The notes under the pieces: model-generated
Databases searched by the model: none
What the model saw: only the letters and a program-made list of their open reading frames with translations
What the model was told of the DNA's origin: nothing
Part shown: piece after piece, positions 25,865 to 34,845 of the stretch
Layout: each line of letters begins with the position of its first letter
How positions within the stretch are numbered: position 1 is the stretch's first letter
From: Nitrospira sp.
GTDB lineage: Bacteria; Nitrospirota; Nitrospiria; Nitrospirales; Nitrospiraceae
Reading direction: 5' to 3'
DNA: 64,000 nucleotides
Assembly: GCA_029194535.1 (NCBI GenBank)
Contig: JARFXR010000001.1
Coordinates: 2,178,721-2,242,720 of the forward strand
Position numbers and translations under genes: made by a program

Positions 25865-26395
25865 TCAGATGACCGGAGTCGGTTCCTTCCGCCAGTACTT
25901 GTCGAATTCCGTCAGTTGAGTGAGCGTGGACAGGTCCGTCATCCGATCCAGGAACAGTTTGCCGATGAGATGGTCGCTTTCATGCTGGATGCAGACGGCA
26001 TACAGCCCATCCGCTTCGATGTCAACCGACTTGCCGTCGCGGTCCAAGGCTTGGACACGGATGACCGAGGGCCTGACGACTTTGCCCCGCAGACCGTCGA
26101 CGCTCAGGCAACCTTCCCAGTTTTCTGCTTGCTGCGGGCCGTAATAGACGATCTTGGGATTGATCAAGGCCGTCTCAGGAAATCCACCGTCCCCTTCGCA
26201 TCCCATTACGACCAGTTGGATCGAATGGGAAACTTGTGGCGCAGCCAAACCGATGCCGGGCTCATCCAGCATGGTCTCGAGCATGTCGTCGATCAGTTGC
26301 TGGAATTCCTTGGTGTGGATCTCGCGGACATCTACCGGAACTGCGACCTTGCGCAGGATCGGATTGCCGAGTTTTGCGATGGGAAGCACTGCCAT
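25865..26395 (-). CDS. def: Peptide deformylase
   Basis: 176 residues. All three metal-site motifs are present: GIGLAAPQV, EGCLSVDG (Cys ligand) and QHESDHLIG (two His plus catalytic Glu). It removes the formyl group from nascent proteins in the cytoplasm. The usual partner fmt is not next to it. Own promoter at 26481-26453. Confidence 0.96.
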   Translation of the reverse strand: MAVLPIAKLGNPILRKVAVPVDVREIHTKEFQQLIDDMLETMLDEPGIGLAAPQVSHSIQLVVMGCEGDGGFPETALINPKIVYYGPQQAENWEGCLSVDGLRGKVVRPSVIRVQALDRDGKSVDIEADGLYAVCIQHESDHLIGKLFLDRMTDLSTLTQLTEFDKYWRKEPTPVI

Positions 26396-26452
26396 AGGCC
26401 GGCGGACGTCCTTTCGTCACTGTACACGGAACACCACGCGTCGGATCTTCAC

Positions 26453-26481
26453 ATATAACATAGCGATTTTCGTTGTCGCAA
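26453..26481 (-). promoter_or_regulatory. Sigma70-type promoter for def
   Basis: Minus strand TTGCGA (26481-26476), 17-nt spacer, TTATAT (26458-26453), about 50 nt of leader before the def ATG at 26395. Confidence 0.5.
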
Positions 26482-26489
26482 GGCGCGTC

Positions 26490-27287
26490 TCACCCCGGTT
26501 GGGGCGCGGAACGACGCCTCGGCTCGGGAAGCTGGAACGAGTCTTTTTCAATGTTCCACCATTCGGTCCATTCCCCGGTCCATTGTGTTCGATCCTCTTT
26601 GGTCGAGGTCTCCCAGTCGTGAAATTCGGTTTCGTGGCGCGTCAGAATCCAGAGAGACTGCACGGCCGACAGCCCCACGAAGCGTTCATCGTCGGCAATC
26701 ATATCGATCAGGATCGGGATGATCGCCTTGTCCCTCACATACCGGGCCTCGAATGCGGCGGTCTTCCGAATCGACGAATTGGGGTCCTTCGACATGACCT
26801 GAACCGCTTCGGGAGTTTTGGACGGGTCCAGTCGAATCGACACGCGGAGCGCATGCTCGCGTACGCGGGGAATCTCGTTCGGATCCTTGGCGGTCGTGAT
26901 CAACGCCGGGACGGCGGCCGGCGCCTTCAGCATGGACAGGGTTTCGATCGCGTTGTATCGGATTCTGGGACCCGGCATCGTGAGCGCCTTCACGAGCACC
27001 GGCACCGCCGGCTCGCCCAGATGCACGAACTCGCCCATGGCCCAGAATTCCTGTTTTCCCTCCAGCAGCGGCAGCAAGGCTTCGGCCCGCTGCAGTTCTT
27101 CCTGGCTCAACGGCTTGGTATTTTGCGGAACGGTCTCGGCCGGCGCGTGCTGGGTCGTCGGAGGCATCTCATAGGGCATCTGCGCCGGGATCGGCGCGGG
27201 CCGGTCGAGGGCGAATGCCGCCAGCGGTGCGGTAAGACAAGCTGCTACAGTCGCTCGGGTGATGACGTTACGTACTCTGGTGCGCAC
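26490..27287 (-). CDS. Secreted HEAT-repeat protein
   Basis: 265 residues. A signal peptide (VAACLTAPLAAFA) is followed by a Pro-rich linker and then about four HEAT/PBS-type helical repeats (LGEPAVPVLVKALTMPGPRI, LKAPAAVPALITTAKDPNEI, AIIPILIDMIADDERFVG). Such repeats bind other proteins. It directly follows the efflux operon on the same strand (21 nt), so it may be co-transcribed, but no functional link is known. Confidence 0.8.
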   Translation of the reverse strand: MRTRVRNVITRATVAACLTAPLAAFALDRPAPIPAQMPYEMPPTTQHAPAETVPQNTKPLSQEELQRAEALLPLLEGKQEFWAMGEFVHLGEPAVPVLVKALTMPGPRIRYNAIETLSMLKAPAAVPALITTAKDPNEIPRVREHALRVSIRLDPSKTPEAVQVMSKDPNSSIRKTAAFEARYVRDKAIIPILIDMIADDERFVGLSAVQSLWILTRHETEFHDWETSTKEDRTQWTGEWTEWWNIEKDSFQLPEPRRRSAPQPG

Positions 27288-27308
27288 TGGTTCCCCTTTC
27301 GTCAGAGA

Positions 27309-30300
27309 TCATTCGTCCGGATCGTTCCATCGTCGATGGACCAACTCATATAATACCGGTAACACGACCAAAATCAAAAACGCCGCGGTCAGCATCCCGC
27401 CGACCACCACGCGGGCCAGCGGCTTCTGGGCCTGGGAGCCGATCCCCGTCGCCAGGGCCGCCGGCAGCAATCCGATGGCGGCTCCCAAGGTGGCCATGAG
27501 GATCGGCCGCATCTGTACGTCGGCCCCTTTGATGACCGCTTCCCGAAGACTCACGCCGGTCATGCGAAATTCCTCGATGCGTGAAATCAACAACACGCCG
27601 CCGAGGATCGCCACGCCGAGGGTGGAGATCACCCCGACGGCCGCCGAAATACTGAAGTGAGTCTGCGTCAACACCAGCGAGAGCACGCCGCCGACCAGGG
27701 CAAAGGGCACCGTCGCGAGCACCAGCAACGCATTTCTCAACGAGTCGAACGTCGTATACAGCAGGAACAGAATGATCACCAGACTGACCGGCACGATGGT
27801 CAACAGTCGTGTCTGCTCGTCTTTCAGCTGATCGTACTGTCCGGCCCATTCCATGCGATACCGCTCCGGCAGCGTCACTTCCTTCCCCAATCTCGCCTGG
27901 GCTTCTTCCACCGTGCTTTGCAAATCGCGCTCGCGTACGCTGAATTTGATGGGAATGTAGCGCTCGTTGTTTTCCCGATAGATGATGAAGGCCCCCGTCT
28001 GAGAGGTGATCGTGGCCAGTTGCTTCAACGGGATCCGCGCGCCGTCCGGTGTGCTCACAAGGATGTTGCTGATGGACTCGACGTCTTGGCGGAACTCCGG
28101 CATGAACCGCACCACCAGGTCGATCAGGCGCTCGCCTTCAAAGACCTGCGTGACCGCCTGGCCGCCGACCGCCGCCTGCACCACGGCATTGACGTCCGCC
28201 ACCTGCAGGCCGTATCGCGCGCTGGTTTCGCGGTCCACTTGGATCAAGAGGTTCGGCTGGCCGACGAGCCGGAAGATGCCGAGATCCTTCACGCCCTTGA
28301 CCTCCTTCATGACGCTCTCGATTTCCACCGCCTTGGATTCCAAGGTTTTGAGGTCGCGGCCGAAGAGCTTGATCGAGTTTTCTCCCTTGACCCCCGACAT
28401 GGCTTCTTCGACGTTGTCCTGGATGACCTGGGAAAAGTTGAAGATGACCCCCGGGATCTTGTGCAGGCGGCCTTCGATTTCCTGGATCAATCCGTCCTTG
28501 TCCAGGCCGGAGCGCCATTCCTTCTTCGGCTTCAAATTGGCCAGGAACTCCGCGTTGAAGAAGCTGGTCGGATCCGTCCCGTCGTCCGGCCGGCCCAGCT
28601 GCGAGACGACCGTCGTCACCTCCGGCGAGTCGCGAAACATTCCCCGGATGTCGCCGGCCAGGCGGGCGGCCTGTTGAAAGGAGATGTCCACCGGCATCGT
28701 CGCCCGTACCCAGAGGTTGCCTTCCTCCAGAGCCGGCATGAACTCCCCGCCGAGCGATCGTAGCGCCACAAAGGTCAGGAACAGCAGGCCCGCCGCCACG
28801 CCCAGGACCGGCAGGCGATGGTCGAGGGAGAAGCCGAGAATGCGGTGATACAGCCGCCGGACCACTCGCACGACCGCCGTATCCTCTTCGCTGAGCGGTC
28901 CCTGCAACAGAAACGAACAGAGGACGGGCGCAAGGGTAAAGGCCATGATCAAGGCCCCGACCAAGGCGAATCCATATGTCACGGACATGGGCGCGAAGAT
29001 CTTGCCGGGGACTCCCGTCATCGTGAACAGCGGAATGAAGGCCACGACGATGATCGCCGTCGAGAAGAAGATGGGCCGCCCGACCTGGCGCGCGGCGCGT
29101 ACGATCTGTTGGTTGACCGTGAGGTTCTGAGTCTTCGCATGCGCCAGATGAAAGAAGATGCTTTCGACCATGATGAGGGTCGCGTCCACGATGATGCCGA
29201 AGTCGATGGAGCCGAGCGAGATGAGATTGGCCGATTGGCCGACCAGGACCATCATGCTGAACGTGAACAGGAGCGAGAGGGGGATGGTCAGGGCGACGAT
29301 CAGGGCCGCGCGGAAATGCCCTAGGAAGACGAAGAGAATCAGGAACACCAGCACCATGCCGCTGACGAGAATATCCGTTACGGTCTCGACGGTCGTATGG
29401 ATCAGCGCCGTCCGGTCGTAAAACGTCGTGACCTTCACCCCTGCCGGCAGTTTCCAGGAATTCAAGTCCTGCACCTTGGCTCGGACGCTGTCGAGGACCG
29501 GCAGGGCTTTGTAGCCGCGTTGGAGCAGCACCACGCCTTCCACGACGTCGTCCCGATCGTCGATGCCGACTTTCCCGAGGCGCACGCGATGGCCCACGGA
29601 TACGGTGCCGAGCGATTTCACGAACACCGGCGTCCCGTCCTTGGACGTCACCATGACGTTTTCGATGTCTTTGAGATCGTCGATGAGTCCGAGGCCTCGA
29701 ATATTGTAGTTTTGTGAACCGACCGTCAGATAATTGCCTCCGACGTTGGCGTTGCTGTTGGCGAGGGCGTGCATGACCTGGGAGAGACTCACGCCGTAGG
29801 AGATCAGTTTTCCCGGATCGATGTCGATGTGGTATTCCTTCGTCGTCCCGCCGAAGGCCGTCACGTCGATCACGCCGGGGATGCGCCGGAACTCGCGGCG
29901 CACCTGCCAGTCCTGAATCGTCTTGAGATCCGTCAGCGAGGTCGCGCCCGAACCGGTCATCTCGTATCGATAGATTTCCGCGATGGCCCACCAGGGCGAC
30001 AGGCTCGGTTGCACTCCGTTCGGGAGTTGCACCGACATCAGCCGGTTCAGCACCTCCTGCCGGTCGCGGAAAATGTCCGTCCCGAAGTCGAAGTAAACCT
30101 TGATGTCGCTCAAGCCGAAGATCGAGAGGGACCGGACGTCCTTGAGACCCGGCATGCCGGTCAGCGCAACCTCGATCGGAATCGTGATCTGCCGTTCGAT
30201 TTCTTCGGCCGACCAGCCCGGATTCTGAGTGATCAGCTCGACCATGGGAGGAGACGGGTCCGGATAGGCCACGATGTCGAGAAGATGAAAGGCGTAGAGG

Positions 30301-30380
30301 CCGCCGAAGAGAAGGGCCAAGCCCAACGTGCACAGCAGGAACCGTTGGACCAGAGAGATTTCGACAATGCGGGCGATCAT
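27309..30380 (-). CDS. RND heavy-metal efflux pump, CzcA/CusA family
   Basis: 1023 residues, full length. N-terminal helix VQRFLLCTLGLALLFGGLYA; TM4 carries SLGSIDFGIIVDATLIMVES with D393, D399 and E406, the proton-relay trio of CzcA. The typical GVISTLGVAILGGVLL and MRPILMATLGAAIG are near the end. It exports divalent metal from the periplasm in exchange for protons, as a trimer with the fusion and outer-membrane proteins encoded upstream. The CzcA-like trio favours Zn/Co/Cd/Ni over Cu/Ag, but the metal is not proven. Confidence 0.92.
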   Translation of the reverse strand: MIARIVEISLVQRFLLCTLGLALLFGGLYAFHLLDIVAYPDPSPPMVELITQNPGWSAEEIERQITIPIEVALTGMPGLKDVRSLSIFGLSDIKVYFDFGTDIFRDRQEVLNRLMSVQLPNGVQPSLSPWWAIAEIYRYEMTGSGATSLTDLKTIQDWQVRREFRRIPGVIDVTAFGGTTKEYHIDIDPGKLISYGVSLSQVMHALANSNANVGGNYLTVGSQNYNIRGLGLIDDLKDIENVMVTSKDGTPVFVKSLGTVSVGHRVRLGKVGIDDRDDVVEGVVLLQRGYKALPVLDSVRAKVQDLNSWKLPAGVKVTTFYDRTALIHTTVETVTDILVSGMVLVFLILFVFLGHFRAALIVALTIPLSLLFTFSMMVLVGQSANLISLGSIDFGIIVDATLIMVESIFFHLAHAKTQNLTVNQQIVRAARQVGRPIFFSTAIIVVAFIPLFTMTGVPGKIFAPMSVTYGFALVGALIMAFTLAPVLCSFLLQGPLSEEDTAVVRVVRRLYHRILGFSLDHRLPVLGVAAGLLFLTFVALRSLGGEFMPALEEGNLWVRATMPVDISFQQAARLAGDIRGMFRDSPEVTTVVSQLGRPDDGTDPTSFFNAEFLANLKPKKEWRSGLDKDGLIQEIEGRLHKIPGVIFNFSQVIQDNVEEAMSGVKGENSIKLFGRDLKTLESKAVEIESVMKEVKGVKDLGIFRLVGQPNLLIQVDRETSARYGLQVADVNAVVQAAVGGQAVTQVFEGERLIDLVVRFMPEFRQDVESISNILVSTPDGARIPLKQLATITSQTGAFIIYRENNERYIPIKFSVRERDLQSTVEEAQARLGKEVTLPERYRMEWAGQYDQLKDEQTRLLTIVPVSLVIILFLLYTTFDSLRNALLVLATVPFALVGGVLSLVLTQTHFSISAAVGVISTLGVAILGGVLLISRIEEFRMTGVSLREAVIKGADVQMRPILMATLGAAIGLLPAALATGIGSQAQKPLARVVVGGMLTAAFLILVVLPVLYELVHRRWNDPDE

Positions 30381-30430
30381 GGGGCGGAGCGTCTGTCCGA
30401 TGAAGAGCGAGAGGCTGGCGGCAAGATCGA

Positions 30431-31642
30431 CTATCCTTTGGCTTGTTGTCCCTTGATGAGGACCGCGCCCTTGATGACGATCCGCTGCCCGGAGGTCAAA
30501 CCCTCGACGACGCGAACCTGGTCGGGCGAGATCGGCATGACGGTCACTTCCCGTTTCACGTACCGGTCGTCCCCTTCTACGAGGTAGACGAACTGCTTGC
30601 CCTCGTCCTCGAGAACCGCTTCTCTGGGAATCGTCAGGAGCGGGGTTGTGCCGCCCACGCGCAGAACCAGACGGGCGAACATTTCCGGCTTGAGTTTGTT
30701 CTCCTGGTTGTTCACCCAGGCGCGCACTTTGATGGTTCTGGTGGTCGGATCGACGACGTCGCCGATGGCCGCGACCGTAGCCGGGAAGGCGATGCCCGGA
30801 TAGGCTTCGACGATCACCTTGGCGTACTGTCCCTCCTTGACCAGAGCCAGGTCACGCTCGTAGACGTCCGCCACTACCTGCAACATGGCCAGATCGGCCA
30901 CCGTGAAGAGGACTTGGCCCGGGTCGCCGCCGACGGACTGACCCGGCGTGACGGCGCGTTCGACGACGACGCCGGCCAACGGGCTCTTCAGTTCGAACCG
31001 CGAGGTGATCTTCTGTTTGTCCAACGGCTTGTTCAGCTCTTCCTGGGGAATCTTGAGGGACAACAGGCGCTCTTTAGCTCGACGGAACTCGGCACGGGCC
31101 TTGACCAGCTGGTTCTCGCTCAGCTTGAGATCCTTCAGCGGCAGGGCCTTGTTCTCGTAGAGGTCTTTCGCCAGTTCATGCGCCCGGATCGCGTATTGAA
31201 GATCCGAATCTTCCTTGACGTATTCTGAATAGGCCTGGGCGATGTCGGGGCTGTCCACCACCAGCACGACATCTCCGGCCTTGACGTGATCCCCGAGGTG
31301 CGCGCGAACCTCGACCACCCGTCCCTGCAGCGGCGAGGAAATGCGGGAATAGCGGTCCTCCCCGTAGGCGACCTTCCCCGACAGCGTCAGGTCGTGCTCG
31401 CCGGATCCCATTTCGACGGTGCCGATTTCGACCCGTGGTCTTGAATCCGCCGGCTGCGTGACGGTTTTCGGAGTGGCGGCGTTGGAATGAGGCGGCTGGT
31501 CTGCGCGGCCGCAGGCGGACAGCAGGAAGAAGGCTAAGGTTAAGGTTGAGGTTAAGGGTAAGGACGTGCCCCTGAGGAGAGACCGGACAAGTTCCTTCGA
31601 ACTCATCCGATTCTGAACCTCAACCTGAACCTTCCGCTTCAC
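30431..31642 (-). CDS. RND efflux membrane-fusion lipoprotein (CusB/CzcB-like)
   Basis: 403 residues. The hydrophobic core ends in the lipobox LLSAC, so the protein is lipid-anchored. Then come a biotinyl-lipoyl half (GRVVEVRAHLGDHVKAGDVV), a coiled-coil hairpin (LKDLKLSENQLVKARAEFRR), the second lipoyl half (FELKSPLAGVVVERAVTPGQ) and beta-barrel domains. The GTG at 31642 has aggag 8 nt upstream and overlaps the preceding stop (GTGA); an internal ATG at 31606 is an alternative. The coding start can form a 21-bp mRNA hairpin (see findings). Confidence 0.9.
   Translation of the reverse strand: MKRKVQVEVQNRMSSKELVRSLLRGTSLPLTSTLTLAFFLLSACGRADQPPHSNAATPKTVTQPADSRPRVEIGTVEMGSGEHDLTLSGKVAYGEDRYSRISSPLQGRVVEVRAHLGDHVKAGDVVLVVDSPDIAQAYSEYVKEDSDLQYAIRAHELAKDLYENKALPLKDLKLSENQLVKARAEFRRAKERLLSLKIPQEELNKPLDKQKITSRFELKSPLAGVVVERAVTPGQSVGGDPGQVLFTVADLAMLQVVADVYERDLALVKEGQYAKVIVEAYPGIAFPATVAAIGDVVDPTTRTIKVRAWVNNQENKLKPEMFARLVLRVGGTTPLLTIPREAVLEDEGKQFVYLVEGDDRYVKREVTVMPISPDQVRVVEGLTSGQRIVIKGAVLIKGQQAKG
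31536..31633 (-). promoter_or_regulatory. Inverted repeat forming an mRNA hairpin at the start of the fusion-protein gene
   Basis: Arms 31633-31613 and 31556-31536 pair in 19 of 21 positions (mRNA AAGGUU-rich arm with CUUAAC-rich arm). The 56-nt loop contains the alternative ATG at 31606. It lies within the coding sequence right after the GTG start codon. Confidence 0.55.
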
Positions 31643-32970
31643 GAGCGGATCTCCTGACCCACCGCGCTTTCCAATTGGAACAGATTGTGTTGATAGGTAA
31701 AAAGGGCCTCGATGTAATTTTGTTGAATGGTGCGGGAGGTGCGTGCTGCATCGAGTAGATCGAGAATGGTGGCCCCTCCCCGTTCATACGCACGTTCGAC
31801 GATCGTCAAGGTCGATCGGGCGTCGTCGAGAATGCCGCCGACAAATGCTTCGACAAGCCGGCGGCTTTGAATCAAGTTTCGATAGGCGACTTCGACCTCA
31901 TTTTCCACCTGATTTACCGTTTTATTCAAGTCCGCTTCTGCGGTTTGGACTGCGACCTCCGCCTGCTGGATGCCGCCTTGATTCCGGTTGAACAGGGGAA
32001 TGGGGATCCCGAAATTCAGCACCCATTGCTGGGGATTGTCCGGACCCCGCGATCCTTGAATCTCATAGCCGGCGCCGACGGTGACATCGGGAACTCGATA
32101 GGCCTTGGCCAGTCGGAGGTCGGACTCCCGTTGCGACTGGGCGAACCGCTTGGCCTTGACGTCGGGTCGCAGGTCGATCGCGGTCACCCGGAGCTTGTTG
32201 ATGTCCGGATCGATACGCCGGAAGTCCATGTCGGTGGTCAACTCCATGGTCGTCTTCGGGGAGAGCCTCAAGAGTTGCCGCAGATCGCCGCGCGCCACCT
32301 CGGCCTCCTGCAGGGACTGGATGACCTGAGACTGAAAATCGACCATCTGCAGCCGGATCCGGATCAAGTCCACTTCCGCGATGTACCCCTTCTTGAAGCG
32401 AATCGTATTGATGTCGAGGATGCGGGCGAATCGGTCGCGGTTCTCCTCGGCCAGATTGAGCCGGCGTTGCGCCAATTGGATACGGTAGTACGTATCCTTG
32501 ACCGTGAACCCCAGCTGGCGCACAGCATCCTCGAACGCGGCTTCCGCCGATTGGGTTCCGAACGCGGCGCTCTCGATGCGATAGCCGCGTTTGCCGGCCA
32601 GCTCGAACAACTGTTGCACGATCATGGCGAGCTGCCCGCTGTTGTTCAGGTTGAATCCCTGCGTGTAGGAGCTCAGGGTGCCGATGAAGGCCACGGGGTT
32701 GGGGAAGAGCGCGGCCGTAATCTGCTGGCCCTTGTTGTAGTCGATGCCGTACTTGGTGATCAGAACGGACAGGTTCTGCTTGATGAACAGCGCGAGCGCT
32801 TCGTTGAGACTCAGCCGGATGACCGCAGGAGGCTCCGACGGCGAGGGCGGCCCTGGTAGAGATGGTGAGGCAGGCTGTGCCGCAGTGGTCGTGGAGTAAC
32901 TGATGGTCAGGAGGCTGAAACCGAGAAGAATCCAGGATAGAAACCGTCGTCGAAGAGGTGCAACGGACAC
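31639..32970 (-). CDS. Outer-membrane efflux protein (TolC/CzcC-like)
   Basis: 443 residues with a signal peptide (WILLGFSLLTISYSTTTAA) and two OEP repeats rich in long helices (LNEALALFIKQNLSVLITKY; AKAYRVPDVTVGAGYEIQGS; GIPIPLFNRNQGGIQQAEVA). It provides the outer-membrane channel of the pump encoded downstream; the three genes overlap or nearly touch. GTG start at 32970 with aggag upstream; promoter at 33079-33051. Confidence 0.92.
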   Translation of the reverse strand: MSVAPLRRRFLSWILLGFSLLTISYSTTTAAQPASPSLPGPPSPSEPPAVIRLSLNEALALFIKQNLSVLITKYGIDYNKGQQITAALFPNPVAFIGTLSSYTQGFNLNNSGQLAMIVQQLFELAGKRGYRIESAAFGTQSAEAAFEDAVRQLGFTVKDTYYRIQLAQRRLNLAEENRDRFARILDINTIRFKKGYIAEVDLIRIRLQMVDFQSQVIQSLQEAEVARGDLRQLLRLSPKTTMELTTDMDFRRIDPDINKLRVTAIDLRPDVKAKRFAQSQRESDLRLAKAYRVPDVTVGAGYEIQGSRGPDNPQQWVLNFGIPIPLFNRNQGGIQQAEVAVQTAEADLNKTVNQVENEVEVAYRNLIQSRRLVEAFVGGILDDARSTLTIVERAYERGGATILDLLDAARTSRTIQQNYIEALFTYQHNLFQLESAVGQEIRS

Positions 32971-33050
32971 GAACCGTCTCCTGGCAGGGACCCGTCAATG
33001 CAGACTATTATGATGCTCCTGGGTGCTGCTCATCCCTTGAAAAATAAGGC

Positions 33051-33079
33051 ATTATACCGTGTCCATCGCACGATGCAAA
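33051..33079 (-). promoter_or_regulatory. Promoter of the RND efflux operon
   Basis: Minus strand TTTGCA (33079-33074), 17-nt spacer, perfect TATAAT (33056-33051), leader about 75 nt. I saw no clear MerR- or Fur-type operator. Confidence 0.55.
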
Positions 33080-33193
33080 GAACCTCTGAAGAAACCGACG
33101 GTTAGACTCGGCATGGACAGACTGCTCGGCGGCCTTGAAGAGTAGAGACCTCTGTCGGATGGAGGGGGTACCGCCCCGGAACGGGGTCGGCTG

Positions 33194-33490
33194 TCATTCG
33201 TCAACGCCGGCCTTGGCATTGGCCGATCGCAGGTGTTTTCTGACTCTGACCTGTTCGTGATGCTTTCTCAGCAATTGACGGCGGATCGCATTGCGGTCTT
33301 CCGCCACGATTCGGACGAGCCGATCGACGTCTTCCGCATGATCACGCACCAGTTCCGAGAGTTTCTGCATCTGCGCTTCCAGCCGTTCCAGCCGCCAGAG
33401 CGCGTTCTGTAAGGAAGCGGCCTCCGATTGTTTGCCGCCGGCCGTCGTGGCCCGCTTTCCGAGGGATGAAATCACGACATCCTGCTTCAT
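33194..33490 (-). CDS. Small coiled-coil protein of unknown function
   Basis: 98 residues from the ATG at 33490 (aaggag upstream). The middle is a continuous helix with heptad spacing (NALWRLERLEAQMQKLSELV and on to VDRLVRIVAED), followed by a very basic end (RRQLLRKHHEQVRVRKHLR). No membrane segment. Function unknown. Confidence 0.65.
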   Translation of the reverse strand: MKQDVVISSLGKRATTAGGKQSEAASLQNALWRLERLEAQMQKLSELVRDHAEDVDRLVRIVAEDRNAIRRQLLRKHHEQVRVRKHLRSANAKAGVDE

Positions 33491-33606
33491 GTCAGCTCCT
33501 TTGCCCGATCCGCTCACGTCTTGACGAGCGGTAGTATCAACCGCTCGTGGCCGGATGTCAACGAATTCGGTTTCATCTTGGTCGAGCGTCCTGCTACAAT
33601 CGGCCC

Positions 33607-34845
33607 ATGAACAGCATCTTCACGATGGTGCTTGCCGGAGGGAAGGGAGAACGGCTGCAACCCTTGACGGAACATCGGGCCAAGCCGGCCGTCCCGTTCG
33701 GCGGGAAATATCGCATCATCGACTTCACCCTCAGCAATTGTTTGAATTCCGGCTTGCGCCGCGTCGCGGTGCTGATTCAGTACAAGTCTCATTCTCTCGA
33801 CCGCCACATTCGGATCGGATGGGATGTGCTGAACGCCGAGTTGGGCGAATACATCGCATCGATCCCGCCGCAACAGCGCATCAGCGAAGAGTGGTACCGG
33901 GGCACCGCCGACGCGGTGTATCAGAATCTCTTCCTCCTGGAAGGCGAACAGTCCGAATATGTGCTCATCTTGGCCGGCGACCACATCTATAAGATGAACT
34001 ACATGGAGATGTTTCACTGGCTGGTCGCGAAGGACGCGGACGTGGTGGTCGGAGCCATCGACATTCCTATTCAGGAGGCCGGCCGGTTCGGCGTGATGGC
34101 GGTGAACGAAGATTACCGGGTCACGCGCTTCGATGAAAAACCCACGAATCCGATTCCCATTCCGAACGATCCGAACGTGGCGTTCGGCTCGATGGGCATC
34201 TACCTGTTCCGCACCAAGAGCCTGCGTGAAGAGTTGATCGCCGACGCTAAGGAAGGCAGCGCGCACGATTTCGGGAAAAACATCATCCCCCGCATGCTTG
34301 CCAATAGAAAGGTCTATGCCTTCAAGTTTCAGGACGCCAACCGGAAGGCGGTCAAGTACTGGCGCGATATCGGAACTCTCGACGCCTATTGGGAAGCCAA
34401 CCTCGACCTGGTCGCCGTAGACCCGCTCTTCAATCTGTACGACCAGCAGTGGCCGATTCGCACCTATCAGGGTCAGTTTCCTCCGGCCAAATTCGTCTTC
34501 GCCCAGGACTACCAGGGCGGCCGCATGGGCGTGGCGCTGGACTCGGTCGTCTGCGGCGGCTGCATCATCTCCGGCGGTCGCGTTCAGAACAGCGTGCTGT
34601 CTCCGAACGTCCGGATTCAGGACCATGCCGACGTCCGCGACTCCGTGATCATGGAGAATGTCGAAATCGGTGAGCACAGCCGGATTCGTCGCGCCATCAT
34701 CGACAAGGACGTCGTCATTCCGGCGAAAACGGAGATCGGCTACGACCGCGAAGCGGACGCCCAGCGATTCACGGTCACGGAATCCGGGCTCGTCGTGATC
34801 TCCAAGGGAATGAAGCTGCATGCCTCCGTCGATTCATCCGGTTGA
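33607..34845 (+). CDS. glgC: Glucose-1-phosphate adenylyltransferase
   Basis: 412 residues. It makes ADP-glucose for glycogen. VLAGGKGERLQPLTEHRAKP (substrate loop), GKYRIIDFTLSNCLNSG, WYRGTADAVYQN, LAGDHIYKMNY, RFDEKP and GSMGIYLF are all family landmarks. The C-terminal left-handed beta-helix is present (VRIQDHADVRDSVIMENVEI). The ATG at 33607 is the family start. Its last 26 nt overlap the first half of the split helicase, so the helicase genes are translationally coupled to it. Confidence 0.95.
   Translation: MNSIFTMVLAGGKGERLQPLTEHRAKPAVPFGGKYRIIDFTLSNCLNSGLRRVAVLIQYKSHSLDRHIRIGWDVLNAELGEYIASIPPQQRISEEWYRGTADAVYQNLFLLEGEQSEYVLILAGDHIYKMNYMEMFHWLVAKDADVVVGAIDIPIQEAGRFGVMAVNEDYRVTRFDEKPTNPIPIPNDPNVAFGSMGIYLFRTKSLREELIADAKEGSAHDFGKNIIPRMLANRKVYAFKFQDANRKAVKYWRDIGTLDAYWEANLDLVAVDPLFNLYDQQWPIRTYQGQFPPAKFVFAQDYQGGRMGVALDSVVCGGCIISGGRVQNSVLSPNVRIQDHADVRDSVIMENVEIGEHSRIRRAIIDKDVVIPAKTEIGYDREADAQRFTVTESGLVVISKGMKLHASVDSSG

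Noticed and set aside
28138-30333. 731-residue minus-strand frame overlapping the RND pump gene
   Set aside because: Same strand but different frame from the pump; composition is Arg/Gly/Ser-rich and no motif is present, while the pump frame is complete.
33514-34821. 435-residue minus-strand frame opposite glgC
   Set aside because: Shadow of glgC, whose substrate-binding motifs are all on the plus strand.
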